The notes under the pieces: model-generated
What the model was told of the DNA's origin: nothing
Seen by the model: the letters and a program-made list of their open reading frames with translations, nothing else
Database searches by the model: none
Position numbers and translations under genes: made by a program
Shown: piece after piece, positions 34,987 to 46,259 of the stretch
How positions within the stretch are numbered: the first letter of the stretch is position 1
Layout of the letters: each line of letters begins with the position of its first letter
Assembly: GCA_028274465.1 (NCBI GenBank)
Contig: CM051455.1
Location: 114,613,547-114,677,546 of the forward strand
Source of the DNA: Plantago ovata
Taxonomy: Eukaryota; Streptophyta; Magnoliopsida; Lamiales; Plantaginaceae
DNA: 64,000 bases
Direction: 5' to 3'

Positions 34987-36180
34987 TGATGACAGTATAT
35001 TTTATACTATCATTCGAGTCTTTTTCACCTATTTAGCTATCCTCTAGGTTGCATTTAGCTTGTATTTCAGTGCATTTTATTAGAATAGTGTCACGTTTCC
35101 CTTTTCTTTGCATATTTCAGGTTTTAGGTGAAAAACGTACTTTTAATGGGCAATTATGGCAAAGGGATGAAGTTTTGATGCTTTGAGGTCATCCGTGGCG
35201 TATCTAGAAGTATCCGGACGAGTTTTGAGGCCTAGGGGGCGAGTTTCAAGGCTTAAAGATCACTAGAAGGCAAAATCCGAGTCCAAAAAGGAAAAGAAGT
35301 CAAGAAAACGCGTATCACCGACTCTGGAGGTCCCGGGCGGTTCGCCCCGAGCCAGGCGGTTCGCCTGGCACGAGGGGCGGTTCGCCCCGTGCCTCCAGAA
35401 TGCCTATATATATAAGTTTCTGCCCTACGTTTCTGAGAGATATTCTTCTACGTTTTGGACACCTTTTTCACCATATTTTGAGACAGAAAATTCCAGAGAT
35501 TGTTCTAGGAATATTTAGCATCGAAGATATTTTCTCTTGTCGATTTTGGAAGACTTATTGCTTGTGAGTTTACGCGATTCATTGGAGATTGACAACCTTC
35601 GTTGGTAACTTTGTATCTCACGATTTTTCTGCTTTTATATATTCAGTTCAACATGTTTTCATTGATTCTTGCTTTGATTATTGTTGATTGCAATGCAAGT
35701 ATGAGTAGCTAAATCTAAGGTTGGTGATAGTATGTGAATTCATAGCTAGGGTTCTTAATTGTGCATGATTGTAATCTTGCGCCGTTGAATTACTTGATAT
35801 TGATTGTTCTTCATTGATCTAGCTAAGCCACCTATCTTCGTAAGTGTTGAACCGTGAGGAACACTAGGACAATTCATGATCATTGAATTCTTAATAACAA
35901 CTCATCAAGTACCTTCTTGCATGATTAATAACCCGATGCTTTGAATGATCACATTATTTGTAACTTCCATCATAATTGATAAGAAAAATCTTTGCTAAGT
36001 CGTTTATTGAATTTATAATTTAAGTTTAAGTAGTTAAAACTAGTTATAGTCCTTAGAGATCGACACTCGATGTTATCTTTCTTCTACACTACGTGCTTTG
36101 GTTTTCGTTGTAGTTGCGAGTTGCCTTTGGCTTTAAAACAAATTTATTTGATTGTTCGAGTCTGACAATCTCGTCCATCA
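34987..36180 (+). repeat. 3' LTR of the gag-only element
   Basis: 1194 bp, TGATGACAG..CATCA. Its GC block has three GGCGGTTCGCC-type hairpins, with differing outer arms (cccg.., ccag.., gggg..), against two in the 5' LTR. Confidence 0.9.
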
Positions 36181-36185
36181 GCCTC

Positions 36186-36971
36186 GTGCCTCCAGAATGC
36201 CTATATATATAAGTTTCTGCCCTATGTTTTAAGACCTATTCATTCACGTTTTGGACACCTTTTTCACCATATTTGTGAGACGAAATTCCAGAGATTGTTC
36301 TAGGAATACTTAGCATCGAAGATATTTTTTCTTGTCGATTTTGGAAGACTTATTGCTTGTGAGTTTACGCGATTCATCGGAGATTGACAACCTTCGTTGG
36401 TAACATTGTATCTCACAATTTACTGCTTTTATATATTCAATTCAACATGTTTTCATTGATTCTTGCTTTGATTATTGTTGATTGCAATTCGAGTATGAGT
36501 AGCTAAATCTAAGGTTGGTGATAGTATGTGAATTCATAGCTAGGGTTCTTAATGATGCATGATTGGAGCTTCGCGCCGGAATTACTTGATACTTGTTTAT
36601 TTTCATTGATCTAGCTAAGCCACCTATCTTCGTAAGTGTTGAACCTGGAGGAACACTAGGACAATTCATGATCATTGATTTCTTAAAGACAACTCATCAA
36701 GTACCTTCTTGCATAATTATAACCCGACGCTTTGAATGATCATATTATCACCAACTTCCATCATAATTGATAAGAAAAATCTTTGCTAAATCGTTTACTG
36801 AATTTATAGTTTAAGTTTAAGTAGCTAAAGCTAGTTATAGTCCTTAGAGATCGACACTCGAGGTTAACTTTCTTCTACACTACGTGCTTTGGTTTTCGTT
36901 GTAGTTGCGAGTTGCCTTTGGCTTTAAAACAAATTTATTTGATTGTTCGAGTCTGACAATCTCGTTCATCA
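36186..36971 (+). mobile_element. Old Athila-type solo LTR, right part
   Basis: This is the remainder of the LTR begun at 6387, from 'gtgcctccagaatgcc' to CATCA. It is followed by TTATA, the copy of 6382-6386. Confidence 0.85.
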
Positions 36972-36976
36972 TTATA

Positions 36977-37619
36977 CTATCCACTATTAATTGTGTCCTA
37001 ATTTTAACATGCAACCACCCAATATTCAAGAACATAACTAAAGAAGAAGGTTTCTTTAATAGGCTAAGTATTACGAATATTCCATGTATGTCATTGAAAT
37101 TATCCACGTCAACTGAAAAAGAATTGCTCAACCAGTGTGAACGTGCAGAAAATCCATAGATCTTTTTCAGGATGTTAACTGTAATGTAATTGTTTATTGA
37201 CGTTTTACAATTATTATTATTATTCTTAAATCAATTTAGTGCTCATTATGTGTAATCTCTTGATTTAGTTTAAAATTTAGTTCATTTTAGCTGAAGTATA
37301 CGAAATTTGTATCACATTGATTTTAGCTGTGTACGAAAGGCACTACCATTGTGCACTGTTCCACCCCACTTTGGGCCTTTCTTCTTTTCCAGAAATCAAC
37401 TAAAAGTATACATCAATTATTTTTGAAGAGAATGGCGTTGACGTTAAAAATACATCAAATTTAAAAGCGGCCACTTTGGGCCTTTCTCTTTTCCAGAAAC
37501 CAATTAAAAATACATCAGATTTGGGCCTTTTATTAAAATTGTATTCATTTGCTGTATATGCAACATTGGTAGTGCACAATGGGCCTTTCTTCCTTTCCAA
37601 AAGCAACTAAATCATTTTA
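36977..37619 (+). other. Helitron interior, no clear gene
   Basis: The frame open at 36905-37159 is mostly LTR and is not a gene as such, though the part after 36976 (F-F-N-R-L, N-Q-C-E-R-A-E-N-P) could be a captured exon continuing the fragment at 6089. A block 'gggcctttctt..ccagaaa' recurs imperfectly at about 37373, 37483 and 37583. The rest is AT-rich and unassigned. Confidence 0.35.
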
Positions 37620-38054
37620 GTGTTCACAATTCGCATCCTGGATGCCATTGATTCGGATGGTGGTGTTTTCTTCCTTTATGGGTATGGCGGCACGAGGAAG
37701 ACGTTTTTGTGGAGGACATTGTGTTCGGCTATTAGAGCCAGGCGTCAAATTGTGCTCCCCGTGGCTTCGAGTGGCATTGCTTCTCTACAATTACCCAAGG
37801 GTCGCACGGCACATTCTAGATTTGGCATACCATTGTAGGTTGATGAGAGTTCGGTATGCAGCAGGATCTCTCTAGGAAGTGACCTTGCAGTATTATTGCT
37901 GAACACGAACCTTATCATATGGGATGAGGCTCCGATGACCAATAGGTACTGCTTTGAGGCCCTTGATCGGAGTATTCGAGATGTTGTTAGGGGTCACAGG
38001 GGTTTCTCTCCTGACAAGCCTTTTGGTGGCTTAACTGTCATTTTCGGAGGAGAC
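37620..38054 (+). pseudogene. Helitron PIF1-type helicase, N-terminal piece
   Basis: PIF1 helicases unwind DNA during Helitron rolling-circle transposition. The Walker A region is G-Y-G-G-T-R-K-T-F-L, with Arg where Gly is expected. Then come V-A-S-S-G-I-A-S-L and R-T-A-H-S-R-F, a TAG stop at about 37836, then the same frame goes on to the Walker B region L-I-I-W-D-E-A-P-M and F-G-G-L-T-V-I-F-G-G-D. There it is cut by the retrotransposon at 38055. The first bases of the conserved F-R-Q motif are at 44799. No Rep domain lies upstream. Confidence 0.88.
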
Positions 38055-39459
38055 TGATGAACGTATTTTTGACGCGTTCATCTTGTCTTTTTTACCTTCT
38101 TTTGATATCTTCTAGCCTTGTTTTTTGGTTAGTTTTGTAGAATAGTGTCACGTTTTGTGTTTTCTGCATTTTCAGGCACTTAGGTACGAAACGGCATTTT
38201 TTGGAGCTAAAAACGAGCCTTTTTGATGGAAAAGATGGCCCCGTTGAAGTTCCCCAATCTCCGTGGCTTGTTCGTAAGTGTTTGAGTATCAATAAGCATC
38301 GAGAAGGATGAGTCCAAGGCAACCGAGGGCCATGCGAGGGCAAAAAGATTGAGTTTGAAGACAAAAATCTGCGCAGGAGCCAAGCTAAGCGCCTGGAATA
38401 GTAAAGCGCTCCGCTTCAAATTCCAGGAGCTTTGGCACAGAAGCCAAGCGAAGCGCTTGGAGTGCCCGAAGCGCTTCGCTTGCCAAGCGCTCCGCTTGGC
38501 TTCTCCAAGCGGTCCGCTTGGCAGCGGTTACGTTTTCGGATTTTCCTTCTTAGATCTGATCTTTGATCATTTTTTGAATATCTTTTGAACTGTAACTTGG
38601 TTTTGGAGAGCTCCTAAGCCCCAAAACTCAGATAATATTCAGATTACTTTGTATCTTAGCTTGGGATTCAAGGTTTTGATTGGGATTCATCCTTTGTAAT
38701 CATCTACAGAGAGGTTTTCTTTGATTTCCACCGATTAGTGACAGCTTTGGTGGTAACTTGTATCACTCTCTTGTCTTGTAGTTTGAAATGATGTATTTTG
38801 ATTATTATTCATATGAATTGATGTCTATGTTGATGAATATGAGTAGCTAAATCTTTTGTGTTGGTGGTAGAATGTAGAATATGCATGCTATGGGTTATGT
38901 TTATGCTTACATGAGATTGTGATTCAATCTTGCTGCAAATCCCTTCATATGATTCTTAGTTGCCTATAAAGTATATTCAAATTGAGTATAGTGACAAACT
39001 CTTGGTCAATGAAAGCTATAGGATTGTATGTTAGAGATTTGCAGCATGCTAGATAAATGGTGTTGGTGACAAGCACCTCTAAAGTATTGATAGTGATCTT
39101 TCATGATGTGTGTCTTAAATTTGCCTAGACGAGTTGCTTAGCAGACTTGATCGAAGGTTCTACGCACTGAACTTGTGAGCATATACGTAACCCATGCATG
39201 TGTATTTGATTTCTACCACCAACCGTTTTCCAAACTTGCTTACATAAATCTTATTTCTCGTTGCTATTGTTCAAAGGAAACGATTCTCTAAACTTTTGAA
39301 CTCGTTGACTGAAATTACTTGCAAAAACCCCAAGCAAAGCCACGTTAGGTCCCGAGAGAACGACACTCGGGGACAACTTGCCATTGCACTCTAGTTTGTG
39401 TAGTGATAAGTGTTCTTAGGCTTTTAAACAAATTTAATTGGTGAAAAACGACATCATCA
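38055..39459 (+). repeat. 5' LTR of the gag-protease element
   Basis: 1405 bp. It contains a GC-rich array of CCAAGCG..CGCTTGG hairpins at about 38430-38525. Confidence 0.93.
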
Positions 39460-39462
39460 ATT

Positions 39463-39480
39463 TGGCGCCGCTGCTGGGGA
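39463..39480 (+). promoter_or_regulatory. Primer-binding site, tRNA-Asp-like
   Basis: TGGCGCCGCTGCTGGGGA, two mismatches from the site at 7945, lies three bases after the 5' LTR. Confidence 0.8.
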
Positions 39481-39655
39481 CTTAACTCCTTTGGTTGGTG
39501 TTTTTGTTTTGGTTTTTCAGCCAACATCACTTTCTCACCCCATTTCTTTCCCCCTATTTCTTTGTGCTTAATTCTATGTGTTCTGGTTTTTGTTTCACTA
39601 ACGGGAACTAATCCTTGAATGAGTTTTGTGTCGATTGCACTAGATTTCAGGCGAG

Positions 39656-41269
39656 ATGGCTGAGCAACCACTGAAGTTACTCTCAAAAGTTACGGTTGGG
39701 CCTTGTGGTCCAGCTATTGTTCTCAATGATGCAACGAGGAATCTGGAGCTTAAAGGACACGTGTTCCAGCAATTACCCAAGTTCTATGGCATGGACAATG
39801 AGGACGTCATTGGGTATGTGAATGACTTAGAGAATTTCGTGCTCTACTTTCCTAGACCGGATGGAATTACTGATGATGATTTGCGGATGAAGGTTTTCGC
39901 TATGGGAGTTGGGGATAGAGCGAAGGCTTGGTTGAGATCCTTAGAAGCTGGATCTTTGACCACATGGGCTCAAGTGTTTGAAAAATTTATGGATCGGTAT
40001 TATCCCGCTTCCAAGACTATGGTTATGAAGAGACAAATCAGCACCTTTGAGCAGAAGTATGATGAAGCTTTCCATGAGGCTTATGATCGGTTTAAGGGGT
40101 TGCAATATCGGTGCCCACATCACGGCTTCGATGGAGGTCAGCTCATCCAATTCTTCTATAATGGTTTGCATCCTGGTGTTCAAGCACAAGTGGATAGCAT
40201 TTGTGGAGGAAGCATGGGAGAGTTGTTTCCGAGTCAAGCTCAAGCTAAGTTGGATATAATGTACCGGAATTCTCAGAACCGGAATATAAGAGCCAAGATT
40301 CATTCAAAAGAACCTAGAGAAGAACCCATTGCGGCTTTTGAAGAGAAAGTGGGTCGTGGTGGTGACTATGAGCAAGGATTCGCCAGTCAACGTCAACATG
40401 CTGAGGTAAACTATGGGGTACCCGGATATGCTCCATCCTCTTTGGTTGCCATGGTGCAAAGCTTGGTAGAAAAGACCGACAAGTTTATGGAATCTTATTA
40501 CAAGAATCAGGCTATGAACGAGAAGTGGTTTGAGAACTTGGAGGCTAGTACTTCTTCTCTTAACAGGAAGTTGCAAGAGCTCATTGATAGAGGAGCTAGT
40601 CCTGAGCAAGAGAAGCTTTTGGGTAATACCGAGAGAGCTATGGCCATCACGGTGGTGACTAATATTCCAGTTGAGATCACGGTCACAATAGAAGGAGCAC
40701 GAGTAGAGGTTCCAAGTAGCAAGAAAATCTCTGAGCCTTGCGTTGCTAACGAGGAGCCTAGGCCATCTATGGTTGAGGAAGAAGCTTCACATATTGAAGA
40801 AGAAAGCTCATCGTCTGAGGATGAGATGGTGGAAGTACCCGCACTTGAGAGCTTCGATGTGGAAATCGGTCTTGGCACGAAGGACGGTATATTGGCTACA
40901 TTGGACACAGGAGCTGGAGTCAATGTCTTGCCGATGAATGTGTATGAAGAGTCCCGGTTGACTGGTTTGAAGCCTATGAAAGCTATGGTTCAACTTGCTG
41001 ATGGGTCTATGAGGAGACCTTTGGGAGTTCTCGAAGACTTGGTTATTAGAGTTGCCGGTGTTGAGGTGAAGACGAGCTTCATAGTTATGCCGACTTCGGA
41101 AGCCAATCTTAAGGATGTGGTCCTGTTGGGAAGAGCCTTCATCAATAAGGTGCACATGGTGATTGACATGTACCGTCGTACATGTAGTTTTGAGGTAGAT
41201 GGCAAGCGACACATTTGCGAGCCATTGTTAATTCATGTGTTGAGAAGACTTGCACTAACAAACTTATAG
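39656..41269 (+). CDS. Gag-protease polyprotein (intact, 537 aa)
   Basis: The start is a true ATG about 175 nt after the primer site. Residues about 40-200 are the retrotransposon Gag domain (F-Y-G-M-D-N-E-D-V, W-L-R-S-L-E-A-G-S-L-T-T-W, C-P-H-H-G-F-D-G-G-Q-L-I-Q-F-F). A Glu/Ser-rich acidic segment lies at about 365-395, then a retropepsin-like domain with the catalytic motif L-A-T-L-D-T-G-A-G-V-N-V-L-P near 415 and the partner motif V-V-L-L-G-R-A-F-I near 487. The product would form particles and cut itself or other polyproteins. No zinc knuckle is visible. It ends at TAG 41267-41269, and no RT follows. The frame is unbroken, unlike every other retrotransposon gene here. Confidence 0.9.
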   Translation: MAEQPLKLLSKVTVGPCGPAIVLNDATRNLELKGHVFQQLPKFYGMDNEDVIGYVNDLENFVLYFPRPDGITDDDLRMKVFAMGVGDRAKAWLRSLEAGSLTTWAQVFEKFMDRYYPASKTMVMKRQISTFEQKYDEAFHEAYDRFKGLQYRCPHHGFDGGQLIQFFYNGLHPGVQAQVDSICGGSMGELFPSQAQAKLDIMYRNSQNRNIRAKIHSKEPREEPIAAFEEKVGRGGDYEQGFASQRQHAEVNYGVPGYAPSSLVAMVQSLVEKTDKFMESYYKNQAMNEKWFENLEASTSSLNRKLQELIDRGASPEQEKLLGNTERAMAITVVTNIPVEITVTIEGARVEVPSSKKISEPCVANEEPRPSMVEEEASHIEEESSSSEDEMVEVPALESFDVEIGLGTKDGILATLDTGAGVNVLPMNVYEESRLTGLKPMKAMVQLADGSMRRPLGVLEDLVIRVAGVEVKTSFIVMPTSEANLKDVVLLGRAFINKVHMVIDMYRRTCSFEVDGKRHICEPLLIHVLRRLALTNL

Positions 41270-43389
41270 GATACTTTGGTCCTCTATTCCTTCGTTCAAA
41301 TGTGCAGGGATTTCACCGATTAAAGAGGGCATTGATGGGGAAGTCTAGTACCCAATATGAATTCAACCCCAATTGAGCCTTGAAGAGTCGAGCCAACGAC
41401 GTGTAAACAAAGGCGCTTCTCGGGAGGCAACCCGAGGTGGTAAGTGTTTTGCATTTAGTTAGCTTTCTTAGTTTGCTTTTGTAGTTGTGGCCTGTGTGCC
41501 TTTTGTCGTGATTCGTTTAGTCTTGTTTTTGTCTCGGTGCCTTAGGTGATTAAGATAGGAAAAAAACATCGAAAATCTGGAAACAAAGCCAAGCGAAGCG
41601 CCTGGCAAGCCCAAGCGGTCCGCTTGGAATTCCAGTAAGAATTTCATTCTTACTGGAATTTCAAGCGGAGCGCCTGGAGCCTCCCAAGCGCTCCGCCTGC
41701 GAAGCGAACCGCTTGGCTCCCGCCAAGCGGTCCACCTGGACCCTGTACCCAGATTTTCCTCGTTTTTTTCATTCTTCTCACCTTTGCGCACCCGTTTTCA
41801 CATGTTTCTTAAGTCCTTTCAGGTACTACTCATATATAGGAGATTGTACACGAACCTTTATCTCAGGGAAGTGTACTTTCAATCCAATTTTTCCTTTTCA
41901 TTCAACTTTTCTTTGCTCGAGGACGAGCAAAAGTTTAGGTTTGGGGAGGGGGTTTTGGATTTTCAGTACTATATGCTTGTGTGGTTCGTACATGTCTGAT
42001 TTTACTCAAGTTCATGTGATTTGTCGTGTTTTTTCAAATTTTTGCATGCATATCATCCCTAGATTAGTTGTTGTGTGTGGAGTTTATTGCCAAGTCTTTT
42101 GAACTTTTTTATTGAGTAGACTAAGTGTTTATGGCCATTGATCATATGTCGCATCACTTTGCAAGTAGTTTGAGGCTTGTCTCGCTTGGTTTGTCACATT
42201 CGCATGTGCACTAGTTAAGCTTAGTAGTCTCGACATCACCTTGAGTTGTGTTTCTTCTACTGCGGTTCACGATGGCCTTATGAAATGATGCATGTTAGAG
42301 TCTATGATTGCAACCCGTGTAATTATGTACGTAAGAGGCGACAAGTTCTTCACCTCGATTAGAGATTGCCAAATGCCTAGGAAGGAGGTAGTGTGAGGTG
42401 TGCGATTCCTTGTATTAAACCTATTCTATCGGATAGGTTTGGGGAGGGGGTTGCTTCGTTGATCTTGTCTTTCGTCTTTGAGTCGTTGTAAAGTTTCCTT
42501 TTTCTTTTTGTTTTGTGTCCCAACCTATTCTTTCGAATAGGTTTGGGGAAGTGTCTTTGTAAAGAGTCTTTCCTTTTTTTTCCTTTTCGTCTTTGTGCTC
42601 AAACCTATTCTCTCGAATAGGTTTGGGGAGGTGTTTTTGACACTTAGTACTGCTGCTTGCCCCTATGAAAAAGAAAAAAAAAAAAAAAAGGAGAAAAAGA
42701 AAAGAAGGAAAAAAGAGAAAAACAAAAGAAAGAAAATAAAAAAAAAAAAGAAAAAAAATATAAAGAATAAGACCCAAAAGCAAAAGAAGGGTCGTTGCAA
42801 GCCAAAAGCAGTCTAGTAAAGTGTCAAGTGTCATGTAAATATTTGTTATTGAAGTTATAGAGTTGTAAATTCTATCTTTCGTTTCGTGTCGCCTTTGTCC
42901 AAGGCCTGTTCTTGACCACCCTCGTCTTGCTATTCAAGAAGTGGTTGAGAGAGGCTCGATCTTGAGAGTCTGGGTAGAATAGGGGAGTGTTATCTTTCTA
43001 AGGGAACCCTCCTTCGTTTGATGAGAGCCAGTATTGGTTCGCCCTCTCTTGAGGAAAAGTCTCGCTTGGTGAACAGAAGTAAGCCCTCGGTTTCATAGGC
43101 ACGGGGCAATTGTAGTATAATAACATGCATCATTGTGTCGTCACTGACCAGGTCCAGGTAGAAGATGTTACGTGAGACTCCTTTGTTTAACCAAGTGCAC
43201 TTGAGAATGTGTATATTCGCAATCGAGGCATTCTTCAACCTATTTGCATGTCATACTCATTTGGTTTTGTTCATAATCATTTGGTAGATTCAATAGATTA
43301 GTTCACTTTACTTGGCATGAGACTCCTTTTGTGTTGTATTTAGGATAGTTTGTTGCTTGAGGACAAGCAAAGGTTTGGTTTGGGGAGTT
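41270..43389 (+). other. 3' non-coding region of the gag-protease element
   Basis: No gene is recognised. It holds a CCAAGCGGTCCGCTTGG-type hairpin cluster (about 41583-41745), a perfect inverted repeat 'ttccagtaagaat' / 'attcttactggaa' inside it (about 41632-41665), three AACCTATTC..GAATAGGTT hairpins (42418-42441, 42522-42543, 42602-42623), an A-rich block (42668-42770) and the purine tract 'aaggtttggtttggggagtt' at 43370-43389. Confidence 0.75.
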
Positions 43390-44793
43390 TGATGAACGTA
43401 TTTTTGACGCGTTCATCTTGTCTTTTTTACCTTCTTTTGCTATCTTCTAGCCTTGTTTTTTGGTTAGTTTTGTAGAATAGTGTCACGTTTTGTGTTTTCT
43501 GCATTTTCAGGCACTTAGGTACGAAACGGCGTTTTTGGAGCTAAAAACGAGCCTTTTTTATGGAAAAGATGGCCCCGTTGAAGTTCCCCAATCTTCGTGG
43601 CTTGTTCGTAAGTGTTTGAGTATCAATAAGCATCGAGAAGGATGAGTCCAAGGCACCCGAGGGCCATGCGAGGGCAAAAAGATTGAGTTTGAAGACAAAA
43701 ATCTGCGCAGGAGCCAAGCTAAGCGCCTGGAATAGTGAAGCGCTCCGCTTCAAATTCCAGGAGCTTTGGCACAGAAGCCAAGCGAAGCGCTTGGAGTGCC
43801 CGAAGCGCTTCGCTTGCCAAGTGCTCCGCTTGGCTTCTCCAAGCGGTCCGCTTGGCAGCGGTTACGTTTTCGGATTTTCCTTCTTAGATCTGATCTTTGA
43901 TCATTTTTTGAATAACTTTTGAACTGTAACTTGGTTTTGGAGAGCTCCTAAGCCCCAAAACTCAGAGAATATTCAGATTACTTTGTATCTTAGCTTGGGA
44001 TTCAAGGTTTTGATTGGGATTCATCCTTTGTAATCATCTACGGAGAGGTTTTCTTTGATTTCCACCGATTAGTGACAGCTTTGGTGGTAACTTGTATCAC
44101 TCTCTTGTCTTGTAGTTTGATATGATGTATTCTGATTATTATTCATATGAATTGATGTCTATGTTGATGAATATGAGTAGCTAAATCTTTTGTGTTGGTG
44201 GTAGAATGTAGAATATGCATGCTATGGGTTATGTTTATGCTTACATGAGATTGTGATTCAATCTTGATGCAAATCCCTTCATATGATTCTTAGTTGCCTA
44301 TAAAATATATTTGAATTGAGTATAGTGACAAACTCTTGGTCAATGAAAGCTATAGGATTGTATGTTAGAGATTTGCAGCATGCTAGATAAATGGTGTTGG
44401 TGACAAGCACCTCTAAAGTATTGATAGTGATCTTTCATGATGTGTGTCTTAAATTTGCCTAGACGAGTTGCTTAGCAGACTTGATCGAAGGTTCTACGCA
44501 CTGAACTTGTGAGCATATACGTAACCCATGCATGTGTATTTGATTTCTACCACCAACCGCTTTCCAAACTTGCTTACATAAATCTGATTTCTCGTTGCTA
44601 TTGTTCAAAGGAAACGATTCTCTAAACTTTTGAACTCGTTGACTGAAATTACTTGCAAAAACCCCAAGCAAAGCCACGTTAGGTCCCGAGAGAACGACAC
44701 TCGGGGACAACTTGCCATTGCACTCTAGTTTGTGTAGTGATAAGTGTTCTTAGGCTTTTAAACAAATTTAATTGGTGAAAAACGACATCATCA
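43390..44793 (+). repeat. 3' LTR of the gag-protease element
   Basis: 1404 bp, nearly identical to 38055-39459, including the GC hairpin array at about 43765-43860. It is followed by GAGAC. Confidence 0.93.
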
Positions 44794-45924
44794 GAGACTT
44801 TAGGCAGATTCTACCGGTAGTGCCTAAGGTTAGCAGACAAGATATTGTCCACGTGTCTCTTTGTTCGAGTAAGAGAATATGGAGGTCATGCACCGTTTTA
44901 AAGCTCACGAAGAACATGCGACTTCAGGTATGTGCTCATAATATTTTACAATGTAGTATGTGAGTCGTTCAAGTGTAATTACAACAATTATATTATGCCA
45001 TTATTCTAACAAATCTACGTTCTTTTTTTTTTTTTTTTTTTGTTCGTGTAGTTGGGTGGATCTCCAGCTGAGGTTGAAGAAATTCGAGAGTTTGCTGATT
45101 GGTTGTTGTGCGTTGGAGACGGGAACGTCGGTGGACCGAATGATGGTGAAGTTGATTTCAATCTCCCCAGTGATGTCCTTATCAGAAATGCACCCGATCC
45201 TATAGACACTATTGGGAAGGACACATATCCTTCACTCTTGGACCATGTTGGTGATGGCGTCTACTTTCAGTACAGGGCAATTCTTGCTCCTACTAACTAT
45301 GTCGTTCAGGAGATAAATGATTACGTGATGTCTCTGTTGCCGGGTGATGCGACAGCGTACCTGAGTTCGGATAGCATATGTCCTGATGCGGGTGACATTG
45401 TAAACAGAGAGGAAGTTTATTCAGTCGAGTTCCTCAATACTATTAGGGCTTCTGGTCTTCCGAATCACTCTATCAGGCTTAAGGTTGGATGCCCTATTAT
45501 GCTACTTAGGAACATTGACCAGTCTGCTGAACTATGTAATGGCACGAGATTAGTGGTTACCAAACTTTCCCCTCATGTTATAGAGGTCGGGATGATATCT
45601 GGGAAGAATGCTGGATCAAGGGTTTACATACCGCGCATGCTTCTTTCTCCCTCAGATGTAACTAAATTCCCTATAAGATTTCAGCGGCGCTAGTTTCCTA
45701 TTGCTGTGAGCTACGCCATGACGATCAACAAGAGCCAGGGGCAATCATTGGCCAATGTGGGTCTCTACCTACCTAAGCCGGTCTTCAGCCACGGCCATTT
45801 ATACGTAGCTTTCTCGAGGGTTACGAGCAAGAAGGGTCTAAAGGTGTTAGCCCTTGATGATGAAGGAAAGCCCAGTGACATTACCACTAATGTCGTCTGT
45901 AAGGAGGTTATTTGCAATCTATGA
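44794..45924 (+). pseudogene. Helitron PIF1-type helicase, C-terminal piece
   Basis: After the duplicated GAGAC the helicase frame resumes with F-R-Q-I-L-P-V-V-P, continuing exactly from the G-G-D at 38046-38054. A probable intron spans 44928-45051 (CTTCAG|GTATGT, T-rich tract, GTGTAG). The second exon has F-A-D-W-L-L, L-A-P-T-N-Y-V-V, P-I-M-L-L-R-N-I-D and N-G-T-R-L-V-V. A TAG at 45691-45693 sits where family members read R-R-Q-F-P, and the same frame continues with Y-A-M-T-I-N-K-S-Q-G-Q-S and V-A-F-S-R-V-T-S to a normal TGA at 45922-45924. The piece is dead by the retrotransposon insertion and the stops. Confidence 0.9.
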
Positions 45925-46230
45925 GGTGAGTTATATATGGGTTGATGTGTTAACTTTTTCTATATCCTTTTGCTTATTGAAAAAAAGTAATATGTTTTTC
46001 CATGTACATTTCAATGTAAGTTTATTTATGAGTTTACTTTTACTCGCAGGTTGTTCCTTGGTTGATGTGTCAGCAGGCTATCTCCTCGCCCCCCTCCCCC
46101 CTCGATTACTATATGTCACTTTATTTTCTCATGTAATAGATTTGAGATTTATATATACTGAGGTCAAGTATACGTGTGGATTTTTTTTTTTTTTTTTGGC
46201 ACATTTTAATTTTTCCCTTCATTATTGGAA

Positions 46231-46259
46231 GCCGTGGCAACGCCAGGGGTCAATACTAG
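46231..46259 (+). other. Helitron 3' terminus
   Basis: Hairpin CCGTGGC, AAC loop, GCCAGGG (one mismatch), then 'gtcaata' and CTAG, followed by T. It ends about 335 bp after the helicase stop. Confidence 0.85.

Larger units (their letters stand above)
38055..44793 (+). mobile_element. Athila-type gag-protease retrotransposon (element C)
   Basis: LTRs 38055-39459 and 43390-44793 (TGATGAACG..CATCATCA) are about 99% alike by eye. TSD GAGAC is perfect (38050-38054 and 44794-44798) and falls inside a helicase codon series, so the target can be rejoined exactly. There is a tRNA-Asp-like primer site, one 537-codon gag-protease frame, a 2.1-kb non-coding 3' region and a purine tract. No RT, RNase H or integrase is present, so it needs a helper element. 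It is young and its only gene is intact. Confidence 0.93.

Noticed and set aside
42595..42834. Lysine-rich frame and its opposite-strand Phe/Leu-rich frame
   Set aside because: Both are translations of the A-rich block at 42668-42770.
44787..44804. Continuation of the LTR element past 44793
   Set aside because: The bases after 44793 are the GAGAC duplication and helicase sequence, so the LTR ends at CATCATCA.
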